Origin: Chroococcidiopsis sp. CCMEE 29
GTDB taxonomy: Bacteria; Cyanobacteriota; Cyanobacteriia; Cyanobacteriales; Chroococcidiopsidaceae
Assembly: GCF_023558375.1 (NCBI RefSeq)
Contig: NZ_CP083762.1
Location: 1-64,000 of the forward strand
Direction of reading: 5' to 3'
DNA length: 64,000 nt
Both the position numbers and the translations under genes were made by a program. The notes under the pieces were generated by a model. It was not told the origin of the DNA. It did not search any database and saw nothing but the letters and a program-made list of their open reading frames with translations. Of the stretch, positions 43,654 through 52,862 are shown piece by piece (the stretch's first letter is position 1; the number at the start of each line of letters is the position of its first letter).

Positions 43654-43933
43654 TTGGGGAATTTTTTTTTAATTCTTGGATGACTGTAGCTGTGCTGACA
43701 TGCAACACGCGGGCGATATCTCTCACCCCACTACCATTGAGGGTCATTTCCACAATTTGTTGTTTGACTTCTCGTCTCCGGCCTGGGTAATCTATACTTT
43801 GACTGAAGGTTTCATACGGACAATCAGGATTGAGGCAACGATAACGTCTTTTACCATTGGAAGATGTCCCGTGTTTCTTCACATCCGTACTTTGGCAATG
43901 GGGACAGTGAATGGCTAGCCAAACAGTCATCAT
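43589..43933 (-). CDS. insA: IS1 InsA-type protein (copy B)
   Basis: 114 residues, identical to copy A InsA (38517-38861): zinc ribbon CPHCQSTDVKKHG and the A-run overlap to insB. The frame itself is intact although its partner gene is split. Confidence 0.85.
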   Translation of the reverse strand: MMTVWLAIHCPHCQSTDVKKHGTSSNGKRRYRCLNPDCPYETFSQSIDYPGRRREVKQQIVEMTLNGSGVRDIARVLHVSTATVIQELKKNSPIAMRQSVAVEPTPTRPSGGSG

Positions 43934-44012
43934 TCTTCGTCAAGCTACTGATTAAACTTTAACCTTTATCTACCTTTTTCAACTCGCTTTTTAACAAATC
44001 TAAAACACTACC

Positions 44013-44720
44013 CGCTGTTGAAACTACCACAGGCTAAGGCATAATTAAAGCTTCTGTCCGGTTGCCATCCGCCTAAAATGCTGATCCGTCCGTTACGTCG
44101 GTCAGTCTGCTCAATGCGTTTTTGTTCTCCCTGACGACTATAACTATAACTGGCAGGACTCCAGAGGCAACATCCCGACTCATCCAGATACTTCAGTTCA
44201 ATGTAGCCTAATTGTGCTACGTGTTTGAGTGCATCTAACTGAGCTTGTTTGACTTGCTTGTATTCGGGGTCAAGTTTTGCTCGCTGGCTGTGTCGTGTGC
44301 GTTTCCACCTCCAGCCCTTTTTTGCAATAAATGTCGTAATCGGTCAGAACTCAGTTGTACCGAGCGCTCCTGCTCTAACTTCTGCGCTAATTACATACTA
44401 TTGTATGTGCGCTCTGAGTGCTCTAAACAATGCTCTAAATATTGGAGATCGGCTTCTTGCCATTTGCGCTTGGCTCCACGTCCAGGCGCTTCCCATAACC
44501 CGCCTAACCCATCTGTTTGCCATCGTCGAATCGTGGCTCTTACCGTATGCTCATGACACTCAAAAATTTCCGCAATTGCAGGCGTATTCCACCCTTGGGC
44601 GTTCAGCCGCAACATATGGGCGCGATCTCTTGTCCGTTGTGGCACACAGGTAGCTACTCGCAATTCCGATAATGTGCGGTCTTCTGACTCTGTTAAAACT
44701 ATCCGAATCGGAGCAGGCAT
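44013..44720 (-). pseudogene. IS630-family transposase remnant (third type)
   Basis: N-terminus from ATG 44720: helix-turn-helix PAIAEIFECHEHTVRATIRRW and a linker, then TAA at 44391-44393 followed by LAQKLEQERSVQLSSDRLRH in the same frame, a frameshift at an A-run, and YLDESGCCLWSPASYSYSRQ of the DDE domain, where the family has its first Asp. The right-hand rest is lost at the IS1 copy B boundary (44012). At least three lesions. Confidence 0.78.
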
Positions 44721-44781
44721 TTGGAAATTTGCCCTAGTACAGAACGCCAATCTCTTTTATCTTACATTTTATTGTAGCCGC

Positions 44782-46149
44782 CTACTTAGTATTTGTTTCT
44801 CTATCGCTGGGGATTCTCTCACCAAAAAGAGTGAAGTAAAGCATGCGGTAAATATCAGTGTTACTAATACCCGTTGTAGGTAACAGTTCTTCTGCATTTA
44901 GTCCTACCGCACGAGCAATGACACCGCTACCCACATCATCACTGGATGCCCATGTAATTGCAAAGGGGAAGGAGTTACCGTTTAGATCGGGAGCGGACAC
45001 GAAGGGTTTCGTTCCGGTTCCATCCACACCATCAATCGCGGAACCACTGGTTTCATCATTGGCTGGCAGCAGTTCTTCAGCCGATTCAACATCTATAACC
45101 TCCATACCACCTGCGTTACTATCGCTTGCAGTCACCATAAAGGTTTTAGGGTGTTGCTGAATGAAATTGAGGATAGTTCCTGCTGCATCGTCGGCACGTT
45201 TAAAGGCTTCAAGGCAGCCAGAGGCGTTGAGGTTATTACAAAAGTTATCAGTACCTTCTTCCTCGATTACCACTAAAAAACCTTGTTTGTTGCGAGAGAC
45301 ATGGTTGAGCGCAAATTCAGTCATCTCGGCTATTGTTGGAGCACTGGCAATATAATTAGGCAACCCTTGCGCCCGCAGCTTTTCTTCCGGCTGGTCATAA
45401 AAAGTGTCTTCTACATTGAAGACTCCAAAGACTTTCTTGACATTTTTGGGCAGATTCAGCAGCTCATCACGAGTATAGACAATCCTATAACCTGCTGCAG
45501 TTAACTCTTCAATCAGGTTACGCCCATCAGTGCGTGCGCCCATACCGAAGCGCCCTTGGATGCCCTTAGGCAAAAGCCACTCTTCTCCAGCACCCAGCAT
45601 AATATCCACACCAGATTCAACTACCTCCAAGGCAATCTCTTCGTAATCTTGCCGCCTGTTTGCTTCTGACACAAAAGCAGCCGTGCCTGGTTCAATCACA
45701 GAACCGGATTGGACTAGTGCAGTTCCAAGACCAGCCTTGACAGCTTCTTCCATAATGGTGTTTGTCGTGCCGTTAGCTGATACATACTCTCTGCCTTCAG
45801 GATCTAGTCCAAAGGAGCCTGAGTAGGCGCGAGTACCAGTTGCATGAGTGACAGCACCAGCATTGGAGGTTCCTGTTAACTGATCTGATTGATGACCGCG
45901 ATAGGGCGCAATAAAAGGTAGGCGATCCCAATTGAGTTCCCCATCTGGACCATAATTGAGAATACGAGTAGCATCCCAATGGCTAGACGAACTGCCATCG
46001 GGGTGAAAAAAGATCGCACCATTACCAGTTGGTTTTGGAGCAGCTTGTGCAGACGCTGGTTTAGCCCAATCTAGGGAGAAAATTGGTGGAGCTACTAATG
46101 TGCCAATCAGCGCCGCACCTAATAATTTCAATTTGCTAAAGTTTGCCAC
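44782..46149 (-). CDS. alkaline phosphatase-family protein, secreted
   Basis: 455 residues, GTG start at 46149 after aggggcagag. Signal peptide (LLGAALIGTLVAPPIFS...ASAQA). Alkaline phosphatase superfamily fold: FFHPDGSSSSHWDATR near 48, the nucleophile region GTSNAGAVTHATG near 93, IEEEGTDNFCNNLN near 293 and TASDSNAGGM near 340. Compared with E. coli PhoA, the zinc-binding His residues are replaced (Asn, Ser, Ser by my alignment), so the metal centre differs; this looks like the cyanobacterial PhoA-like subfamily. Intact, alone between IS elements. Function expected in phosphate ester hydrolysis. Confidence 0.85.
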   Translation of the reverse strand: MANFSKLKLLGAALIGTLVAPPIFSLDWAKPASAQAAPKPTGNGAIFFHPDGSSSSHWDATRILNYGPDGELNWDRLPFIAPYRGHQSDQLTGTSNAGAVTHATGTRAYSGSFGLDPEGREYVSANGTTNTIMEEAVKAGLGTALVQSGSVIEPGTAAFVSEANRRQDYEEIALEVVESGVDIMLGAGEEWLLPKGIQGRFGMGARTDGRNLIEELTAAGYRIVYTRDELLNLPKNVKKVFGVFNVEDTFYDQPEEKLRAQGLPNYIASAPTIAEMTEFALNHVSRNKQGFLVVIEEEGTDNFCNNLNASGCLEAFKRADDAAGTILNFIQQHPKTFMVTASDSNAGGMEVIDVESAEELLPANDETSGSAIDGVDGTGTKPFVSAPDLNGNSFPFAITWASSDDVGSGVIARAVGLNAEELLPTTGISNTDIYRMLYFTLFGERIPSDRETNTK

Positions 46150-46445
46150 GATTCTCTGCCCCTCATACCCATATGTATTGAATTCCTGTTCAAAAAATAC
46201 CTCTGTAACACTAAGGTAAGCTTATGCTTTGGTTAACTATTAGACCTCCTGCATGAATGGAAGAGAATGTGCCAGTTGTCAGTTGGATTGTTGCACAGCC
46301 AAGCAGTGACATGGCGAAACTAGAGCTAGGGAGGATCTGCATAGCATACATCGACTTACAACATCTGGTGGTGTTCTAGATCTGGTGTTCAGCTATAATA
46401 AGGCACTGGAAAAGAAAGTTAAAGGAAGTTGTTTGGTTAAGCATT

Positions 46446-46775
46446 ATGGCTGTTTGGCTCCCAGTGCAGTGTCCACATTGTCACAGCGAAGAGGTAATTA
46501 AGAATGGAAAATCAGCTGAGGGCAAGCAACGCTATCGCTGCCAGAATCTAGACTGCCCCTATCGGACTTTCATCTTGAATCAAACCTATCCGGGACGAAG
46601 CAGACAAGTAAAACAGCAAATTGTGGAGATGACACTTAACGGCAGTGGTGTTCGAGATATAGCAAGGGTGTTACGTGTTAGCCCTACTACTGTGATTCAG
46701 GAATTAAAAAAAACTCAAACATCTCGAACCAGTAAATCGGAAACTGCTACAGCAACTGAGGCCCGAGCAGATTGA
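46446..46775 (+). CDS. insA: IS1 InsA-type protein (copy C)
   Basis: 109 residues: zinc ribbon CPHCHSEEVIKNGKS and C-x4-C (RCQNLDCPYRTF), helix-turn-helix VRDIARVLRVSPTTVIQEL. Frame intact; its partner insB is truncated, so the element cannot move by itself. Confidence 0.75.
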   Translation: MAVWLPVQCPHCHSEEVIKNGKSAEGKQRYRCQNLDCPYRTFILNQTYPGRSRQVKQQIVEMTLNGSGVRDIARVLRVSPTTVIQELKKTQTSRTSKSETATATEARAD

Positions 46776-47142
46776 AGTAGATATCGTTCGAGTTGAAGAG
46801 CCAGAAGAAGTTGGGATTGAAGAAGCCCAACTGGACGAGATGTGGAACTATGTCAGTAGCAAGAAGAACCCACGTTGGCTTTGGCACGCAATTGATCGTA
46901 GAACTAGTCAAGTTTTAGCATATGTGTTTGGTGGTCGAAAAGACGAAGTGTTTTTGCAACTGGAAAAGTTACTCCTCCCGTTTGGGATTAAGCGTTACTG
47001 CACGGATGGTTGGGGAGCATATGAACGGCATTTACCAACAGAAAACCACGAAGTAGGTAAACGCAAAACACAGAGAATTGAGCGGAAGCATCTAAGATTA
47101 AGAACAAGAATCAAGAGGTTAGTGCGTAAGACTATTTCAGGA
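46720..47142 (+). pseudogene. insB: IS1 InsB truncated (copy C)
   Basis: Catalytic frame with QLDEMWNYVSSKKNPRW, TDGWGAYERHLP and KTQRIERKHLRLR present, ending at RKTI; the last 25 residues seen in copy A are absent. The apparent tail SGLTQRH comes from the joined foreign sequence. Confidence 0.75.
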
Positions 47143-47524
47143 CTTACGCAGCGGCACTAGGGGTAGAGACTGGTCAAGCCGAGCCATCCTCGCTACAGTT
47201 TCAGTATGGCATTGAGCCGAGATAGACGTAAAATCTTGCAATTTGGTCTGAAAACTCTTGTCCTGCTTAGGTTTGATAATTTGCTACATTAGAGTCAAAA
47301 AAACCGTTATTAGCAACGAAAAATCAAGCCTTTTGAAGGCATCTTGCAGCTTTTTACAAGGCTCTCGGCTCAATGCCTAGTGGCTTTGGGTCTGGCTCAC
47401 TTGATGGATTCTCAAGCGGTTTGTGAGGCTGGGACTCAGTATCCGACATGATTTGATAATTGCTAGATGTTTGGGAGAAACCGCAATTGTATTGCTCGCA
47501 ATTGCTCGCCGATATCCTTCCCTT
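47143..47524. other. no gene seen; IS debris
   Basis: Contains the sequence ggacttacgca at 47148, identical to the end of the IS701-type transposon, and otherwise no coding frame that I can support on either strand. Probably the remains of an IS701-type element that removed the end of IS1 copy C. Confidence 0.4.
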
Positions 47525-47627
47525 GGCGTAATTCATCCAACCAACTTCCCCAGCCCTGCTAACTTCCGCTCCAGGGTTACTACTCGCTGTTGCAGGGAGA
47601 GCGTTCTCTCTCTTAACTCTTGAATTT
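47525..47627 (-). pseudogene. C-terminal remnant of an RHH-type protein
   Basis: Minus strand reads RERTLSLQQRVVTLERKLAG then LGKLVG and a stop, close to the end of the protein at 52231-52461 (EERVSVLERKLAGSGQLVG). The N-terminal ribbon-helix-helix half is absent. Shows that a second related gene existed here. Confidence 0.5.
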
Positions 47628-47705
47628 TTCCTCTTCAAGGAGCAAGTATAACAGCAGTTAAGTTAATAATTCCCCAAATTCTCTTGCTGCCAATACTGTT
47701 TAGTT

Positions 47706-48230
47706 ATGAAACTATTAATCAACGATCCCTTCAACTGGAAAACGACAGTCTCCTTTTTATCTCTTGCCACTCTACTGATTTTGGTGATTGGCTGGTTAAC
47801 AATCAGTGGGGTGCTACCAATCGAGATGATGATTGATTACAGCAACTCACAGTCCCAGTTTATTCGTGTTTGGGTGATTATAGCTATTTTCCTTGGTATC
47901 CTACTCCCTGGAACTGCATTCTTTATCTGGCTTGGTCATCCTACGCCTCGAAGCATCTTGGGTTTCTACTTATTGGTTCTCATCATTCAGATTGTCACCG
48001 AGCAGGTCTTAAGTGGAGTTTTGTTTTCCAGCATTGTCGTGACTATTGGAACTATCTATACAGCTTTTCGCCTATGGCAATTGTGGCAGGGTCAAAAGCT
48101 TCTAGCTACCGACACCCAAACTGTCGTGCCTTACCAGAAGCTCTTGGCGGTTTTGTTGTGGTTGATACTTCTGTTTTGGTTGAGCAATTTGGTGATGCTC
48201 TTGGTGCTACCTTGGCCCATCATTCTCTAG
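47706..48230 (+). CDS. four-helix membrane protein, unknown family
   Basis: 174 residues with four hydrophobic segments: 14-35 (TVSFLSLATLLILVIGWLTI), 50-75 (VWVIIAIFLGILLPGTAFFIW), 83-105 (ILGFYLLVLIIQIVTEQVL) and 145-170 (LLAVLLWLILLFWLSNLVMLL), plus a short GTIYTAFRLWQLWQG loop. No motif or family recognised. The stop region overlaps the end of the reconstructed GNAT gene on the other strand by a few tens of bases. Confidence 0.6.
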   Translation: MKLLINDPFNWKTTVSFLSLATLLILVIGWLTISGVLPIEMMIDYSNSQSQFIRVWVIIAIFLGILLPGTAFFIWLGHPTPRSILGFYLLVLIIQIVTEQVLSGVLFSSIVVTIGTIYTAFRLWQLWQGQKLLATDTQTVVPYQKLLAVLLWLILLFWLSNLVMLLVLPWPIIL

Positions 48231-48264
48231 CACGCTTAATGATTTAGATGACAAATACTGCATA
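48207..48264 (-). pseudogene. GNAT gene, 3' end beyond IS630 copy 2
   Basis: Joining across IS630 copy 2 at its TA continues the GNAT frame into MQYLSSKSLSVLENDGPR and a TAG at 48207-48209. Plausible original C-terminus; evidence is the open frame only. Confidence 0.45.
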
Positions 48265-49380
48265 CTAACCAGAGCATTAAATAGTGAACAGTCTAGGCAG
48301 CTGCATAAGCAACGTGTTTCTCGTGGAAGAAGTTTTGCACAACGTTAGGGTGACGTTGTGTGCTACGTAAATAGCTACGGATGTTGTTAATCATCTGTGT
48401 TTGATTTCTGGGACGTTGCCGCCCAACAGCATTGGCTTTAACATCATGGTTGAGTAGCTCATTTGGGTTTAGTTCAGGGCTATAAGAAGGCAAGAAAAAC
48501 AGGCGGATGCGAGCGGCATGACGCTCAACCCAGCTTTTAACTACGTGAGAGCGATGCACAGGATGACTATCTACAATCAGAAACACCTTTTGGTCACACT
48601 GACGAATCAAACGCCGCAGGAAATCAAGCATGAGCGCGGCATCAAACCGTTGTGTGAATAACTTGAAGTACAGCTTGCCACGATTGGTAATTGTTGAAAT
48701 CATATTGCAGCTAAAGCGCTTACCTGTCCCTAACACAACTGGCGTTTGTCCAGTTCGTCCATAGGAACGTCCTGCTTGATAATCCGAGCGGACTCCCATT
48801 TCGTCTCCCCAGTGAATTTGTGCTTTTTCTTGATGGGCTTTACGACAAATCTGGGGATACTCAGTTTCTAACCAGTACTGCACTGCCTTGCGATCCTGTT
48901 CGTATGCCCGACGCAGCGGTTTTTGTGGTGTAAAACCCCATTTCTTGAGATAACGCCCTATTGTCCACACTGACACCGATAGCTCATACCGTTGAGCCAA
49001 AAACTGTTGCACTGCTTCGCGTGTCCATAAGTAAAATGGTAATCCTAAAGCGTCTGGACACTTTTGCTCCATTAACCTCACTGCTGTTGCCGCTTGATGG
49101 GGGAGCAGACGTGAGCTAGCACGAGGACCACGCTTTCTTGCTTTCAACGATGTCGCACCGCTGGAAGCTACCACTTTTGTCCAGTTATGCACTGCTGTAC
49201 GCGAAACGTTGAAAACACGCGCTGCTTCTGATTTACTCATACCGCTCTCGACTGCATTTACCACTCGGTAGCGAAGTGCTTCTTGAGCTTTGGCTGACAG
49301 ATGGCGAGCGTCTTTGAGTTTCATGGCAGACTCCGGACGTGGCTACAGCTACTATGTTAACTAATCTATGCTCTGGTTAG
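48265..49380 (-). mobile_element. IS630-family element, copy 2 of 3
   Basis: 1116 bp, same ends CTAACCAGAGCAT as copy 1, TA flanks at 48263-48264 and 49381-49382. Inserted in the 3' end of the GNAT gene. Confidence 0.95.
48293..49324 (-). CDS. IS630-family transposase (copy 2)
   Basis: 343 residues, identical to 9650-10681. Confidence 0.95.
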   Translation of the reverse strand: MKLKDARHLSAKAQEALRYRVVNAVESGMSKSEAARVFNVSRTAVHNWTKVVASSGATSLKARKRGPRASSRLLPHQAATAVRLMEQKCPDALGLPFYLWTREAVQQFLAQRYELSVSVWTIGRYLKKWGFTPQKPLRRAYEQDRKAVQYWLETEYPQICRKAHQEKAQIHWGDEMGVRSDYQAGRSYGRTGQTPVVLGTGKRFSCNMISTITNRGKLYFKLFTQRFDAALMLDFLRRLIRQCDQKVFLIVDSHPVHRSHVVKSWVERHAARIRLFFLPSYSPELNPNELLNHDVKANAVGRQRPRNQTQMINNIRSYLRSTQRHPNVVQNFFHEKHVAYAAA

Positions 49381-49382
49381 TA

Positions 49383-49824
49383 AATACCAGTTGCCTTCGC
49401 AGCAATGTAGTGAGTAGTTTAGAAAAGCCGAACTTCAATTTGAGTGGACAGGGCAGCGCCAGCCACTTAATTGGCACGAAGCCCAACCGGGCATAGAACG
49501 GTATCAACCTCGCTCCACATGATAGGTAGAGTGGTGCGGTAGCTTGCTCAATTAGATGTTGAACTAGATATGTTCCCAAGCCCTGGGTGCGGCAGCACTA
49601 GGCCACAACTAAACTGCCCTATTCCTGAACACCAGGATGGCGGCGCAGCTGCCCTATTGCCACTAAGCGTCTATTCTTCTCAATCACCCAAAACTGAGAC
49701 CAGTGTAACTGTGTAGGGTCACGTAGTTCAGTAGACATCAGTGACTTAATTGCCTTTGCATCTGTAGCACAGGCTTTGCGGAGAACACATTCTGGTGGCA
49801 ACTTGAGTGAGCCAAGTTGACGAG
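49383..49824 (-). pseudogene. GNAT acetyltransferase, central part
   Basis: Reads CVLRKACATDAKAIKSLM, FWVIEKNRRLVAIGQLRRHPGVQE, two in-frame TAG codons (near 49616-49618 and 49595-49600), then the acetyl-CoA loop QGLGTYLVQHLIEQ and the YLSCGARLIPFYARLGFVPI segment. Restoring the two stops gives a normal 150-residue GNAT. Both ends are cut by insertions: IS4 at the 5' side and IS630 at the 3' side. The start codon lies at 52225-52227. Substrate unknown. Confidence 0.75.
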
Positions 49825-49924
49825 CTGACGGGGTGACAAAGAGGTAAAAAGTATTGCGGGAGGAAAGTTGCAGCGTTTTGCAGTAAAAAAAGATAGGTCA
49901 AGTATTGTCAACAAGACCTAACTA

Positions 49925-50998
49925 ATGAAAATGCTGCCTCAATTCTATCAAACCTGCTTCCAAAAACTACTCACTCCAACACAGTACAAGATGCTACAAA
50001 TCTTGTTGCTCCTACTGCAATTCCATAAAACAGTCACGATGGAAAAACTGGCAACGGTATTTCCTCAACCGATTCGATTTGAAAGTCGCCGTCGCAGCAT
50101 ACAAAGATTCTTGCTCTTGCCACAACTGAGTATTCAATTCCTCTGGTTTCCCTTACTCAAACACTGGGTCAAAATTAGAAAATTTAAACAAGGGAAACGA
50201 TTGACATTTGCCATAGATAGAACGCAGTGGCGCGACCAAAACGTTTTCATCATCAGTTTAATTGAAGACAAGCGAGCAATTCCTGTGTACTGGCAATTGT
50301 TACCAAAACAAGGAGCTAGCAATCTTCAAGAACAAAAAGCATTGATTCGTCCAGTGTTAAGGTTATTCAAGGGATATCGATTGTTACTATTAGGCGACCG
50401 GGAATTTCATAGTGTAAAACTTGCCAATTGGTTACAGAGCAAGGAAATTGATTTTGTACTGCGGCAAAAACAAGATACCTATGTCCGTCAGTCAAACTCC
50501 TCATATCAACCTCTAAGCACTTTAGGATTAGTACCAGGGGTATCCTTTTTTTATCAGGGCATTCAAGCTACTAAGCAAAAAGGTTTTGGCTTGTTTAACT
50601 TAGCCGGATATTACCCACGTAAATATCGAGGGAAAGTCGAACCATGCGGATGGTATCTGTTGACTAACCTCAACACCATCGATGCTGCAATCATTGCATT
50701 TAAGTGTCGTAGTGGCATTGAGGCTATGTTTAAAGATTGTAAAACTGGTGGCTATAACTTGGAATCTTCTCATGCCTCTGGGCAGCGGTTGATGGCGCTA
50801 ATTTTGCTGATTGCCATTGCTGATACTTGTACTGTTTTAGCTGGTCGTCAATGGCGACAAAAGGGATTACAAAAATATATGGGGCGGCTGCAACAATTAA
50901 AGCGTTCGCATCGACGGCATAGTGCATTCTGGCTTGGTTTGTATGGTTGCTTATGGGTGGGTGCAATCGAGTTTTGGCACGATTTGGCTTCTGAGTTA
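49925..50998 (+). pseudogene. IS4-family transposase, interrupted near its end
   Basis: Reads MKMLPQFYQTCFQKLLTP up to FWHDLASELL, then IS630 copy 3. The frame resumes after that IS at 52115 with MHLKLNKLPYFQQGLRAMTL then IQSTL and a stop, exact to the base when one TA is removed. DDE features: FAIDRTQWRD, LGDREFHSVKLANWL, and the YREK-like IEAMFKDCKTGGYNLE. In the present state the last 22 residues are replaced by LTRA. Confidence 0.88.
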
Positions 50999-52114
50999 CT
51001 AACCAGAGCATAGATTAGTTAACATAGTAGCTGTAGCCACGTCCGGAGTCTGCCATGAAACTCAAAGACGCTCGCCATCTGTCAGCCAAAGCTCAAGAAG
51101 CACTTCGCTACCGAGTGGTAAATGCAGTCGAGAGCGGTATGAGTAAATCAGAAGCAGCGCGTGTTTTCAACGTTTCGCGTACAGCAGTGCATAACTGGAC
51201 AAAAGTGGTAGCTTCCAGCGGTGCGACATCGTTGAAAGCAAGAAAGCGTGGTCCTCGTGCTAGCTCACGTCTGCTCCCCCATCAAGCGGCAACAGCAGTG
51301 AGGTTAATGGAGCAAAAGTGTCCAGACGCTTTAGGATTACCATTTTACTTATGGACACGCGAAGCAGTGCAACAGTTTTTGGCTCAACGGTATGAGCTAT
51401 CGGTGTCAGTGTGGACAATAGGGCGTTATCTCAAGAAATGGGGTTTTACACCACAAAAACCGCTGCGTCGGGCATACGAACAGGATCGCAAGGCAGTGCA
51501 GTACTGGTTAGAAACTGAGTATCCCCAGATTTGTCGTAAAGCCCATCAAGAAAAAGCACAAATTCACTGGGGAGACGAAATGGGAGTCCGCTCGGATTAT
51601 CAAGCAGGACGTTCCTATGGACGAACTGGACAAACGCCAGTTGTGTTAGGGACAGGTAAGCGCTTTAGCTGCAATATGATTTCAACAATTACCAATCGTG
51701 GCAAGCTGTACTTCAAGTTATTCACACAACGGTTTGATGCCGCGCTCATGCTTGATTTCCTGCGGCGTTTGATTCGTCAGTGTGACCAAAAGGTGTTTCT
51801 GATTGTAGATAGTCATCCTGTGCATCGCTCTCACGTAGTTAAAAGCTGGGTTGAGCGTCATGCCGCTCGCATCCGCCTGTTTTTCTTGCCTTCTTATAGC
51901 CCTGAACTAAACCCAAATGAGCTACTCAACCATGATGTTAAAGCCAATGCTGTTGGGCGGCAACGTCCCAGAAATCAAACACAGATGATTAACAACATCC
52001 GTAGCTATTTACGTAGCACACAACGTCACCCTAACGTTGTGCAAAACTTCTTCCACGAGAAACACGTTGCTTATGCAGCTGCCTAGACTGTTCACTATTT
52101 AATGCTCTGGTTAG
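50999..52114 (+). mobile_element. IS630-family element, copy 3 of 3
   Basis: 1116 bp, same ends as copy 1, TA flanks at 50997-50998 and 52115-52116. Inserted in the IS4 transposase gene. Inverted relative to copy 2, 1.6 kb away. Confidence 0.95.
51055..52086 (+). CDS. IS630-family transposase (copy 3)
   Basis: 343 residues, identical to 9650-10681. Confidence 0.95.
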   Translation: MKLKDARHLSAKAQEALRYRVVNAVESGMSKSEAARVFNVSRTAVHNWTKVVASSGATSLKARKRGPRASSRLLPHQAATAVRLMEQKCPDALGLPFYLWTREAVQQFLAQRYELSVSVWTIGRYLKKWGFTPQKPLRRAYEQDRKAVQYWLETEYPQICRKAHQEKAQIHWGDEMGVRSDYQAGRSYGRTGQTPVVLGTGKRFSCNMISTITNRGKLYFKLFTQRFDAALMLDFLRRLIRQCDQKVFLIVDSHPVHRSHVVKSWVERHAARIRLFFLPSYSPELNPNELLNHDVKANAVGRQRPRNQTQMINNIRSYLRSTQRHPNVVQNFFHEKHVAYAAA

Positions 52115-52230
52115 TAATGCACTTGAAGCTCAATAAACTGCCATATTTTCAGCAAGGTCTACGTGCTATGACTCTTATCCAATCTACTTTGTAACTTCTC
52201 TGTCACCCCGTCAGGTTGACGAGTCATGGC

Positions 52231-52461
52231 TTACCCCACCAATTGACCTGATCCTGCTAGCTTTCGCTCCAGCACTGATACTCGCTCTTCCAGAGAAGCT
52301 AGAGCACACCGTACCGCCGCTGGGTCCGTTCGCCCCAAATACTGAGCAATCGCCTCTCTGATTATCTCGGCTTCCTTACGACCAGAGGCGGTAGCTAGAG
52401 CGCTAATCTGTTGCTGCCACTGTTGGGGAACCCGCGCCCCGACCATCGGCGACTCTGCCAT
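52231..52461 (-). CDS. ribbon-helix-helix-like protein (possible antitoxin)
   Basis: 76 residues. MVGARVPQQWQQQISALA then a helix pair RKEAEIIREAIAQYLG fits a CopG/RHH DNA-binding fold; the C-terminus SLEERVSVLERKLAG is a short coiled coil. Its stop is three bases before the ATG of the GNAT gene (52225-52227), so the two formed an operon. RHH plus GNAT resembles TacA/TacT-type toxin-antitoxin pairs, but the GNAT sequence looks more like a metabolite acetyltransferase, so the toxin label is uncertain. Confidence 0.65.
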   Translation of the reverse strand: MAESPMVGARVPQQWQQQISALATASGRKEAEIIREAIAQYLGRTDPAAVRCALASLEERVSVLERKLAGSGQLVG

Positions 52462-52862
52462 CGTTGCTAGTTCTGCTATCAGTGAAGAGTCAAGGATAGC
52501 CGATTATAGCTGCAAACGTCGATAGCGCTGAAGGCATAAGCAAAAATCATCGAAAATGCCCCAAACCCTGATGATGTCGTGGAGCGATTGATAAGCATGG
52601 CTTAAGTGGGGAGATCGCGGTCTGCCTTGACTACGATAAATAGATACGAGGAGCCATGTATTCCACGAAAGTGCAATTTCGTGTAATCTGGTGCTACGAG
52701 CAAGGTTTAACCGATGAGAGTTGCAGAAAATGGGCAAGCAAGAATTTTCCCTATGGAATTGAGGCGGTTATTTACCGAAGGATTACGATACGTACAGTTT
52801 ACAAGCAATAATTCTAACTGCTCTAATACAGAGTTAATACGTTACCTAAAACAGCTAATTTC
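52462..52862. other. gap with an integrase-like remnant
   Basis: Positions 52716-52795 (plus) resemble the start of the recombinase gene at 53955 (for example gaattgaggcggNtatttacNgaaggattNcgat is shared in substance), about 80% alike by eye, and then diverge. The rest holds no frame that I trust; a 77-codon minus frame at 52504-52737 has no recognisable domain. Confidence 0.45.

Larger units (their letters stand above)
41940..44012 (-). mobile_element. IS1-family element copy B, split by ISKra4
   Basis: Same GGTAGTGTTTTAG ends as copy A (38438-39319), reversed. Removing the ISKra4 copy at 42148-43329 and one AAGCTCAAC gives 882 bp, equal to copy A. Its right neighbour is an IS630 remnant that it cuts. 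Confidence 0.88.
46367..47142 (+). mobile_element. IS1-family element copy C, right end lost
   Basis: Left end GGTGGTGTTCTAGATCTG resembles the IS1 copy A end with several differences. The insB frame stops at about 47142, where ggacttacgca begins, the same core as the IS701-type transposon ends (TAGGACTTACGC). About 100 bases of the right end are missing. Diverged from copies A/B (about 75% at the protein level by eye). Confidence 0.75.
49825..52214 (+). mobile_element. IS4-family element with nested IS630 copy 3
   Basis: Ends CTGACGGGGTGACAAAGAG and CTCTGTCACCCCGTCAG are inverted repeats; the flanks carry a 9-bp duplication GTTGACGAG (49816-49824, 52215-52223). The nested IS630 copy (50999-52114, plus a TA) sits near the 3' end of the transposase gene. 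Inserted after codon 4 of the GNAT gene. Confidence 0.9.

Noticed and set aside
46150-46366. Possible Pho box upstream of the alkaline phosphatase
   Set aside because: Only loose TTAACC-like matches without the regular 11-bp spacing, so not claimed.
47354-47638. 94-codon minus frame
   Set aside because: The frame runs across an RHH remnant in a different frame and has no domain of its own.
52504-52737. 77-codon minus frame
   Set aside because: No domain or ribosome-binding site; overlaps the integrase-like remnant on the other strand.
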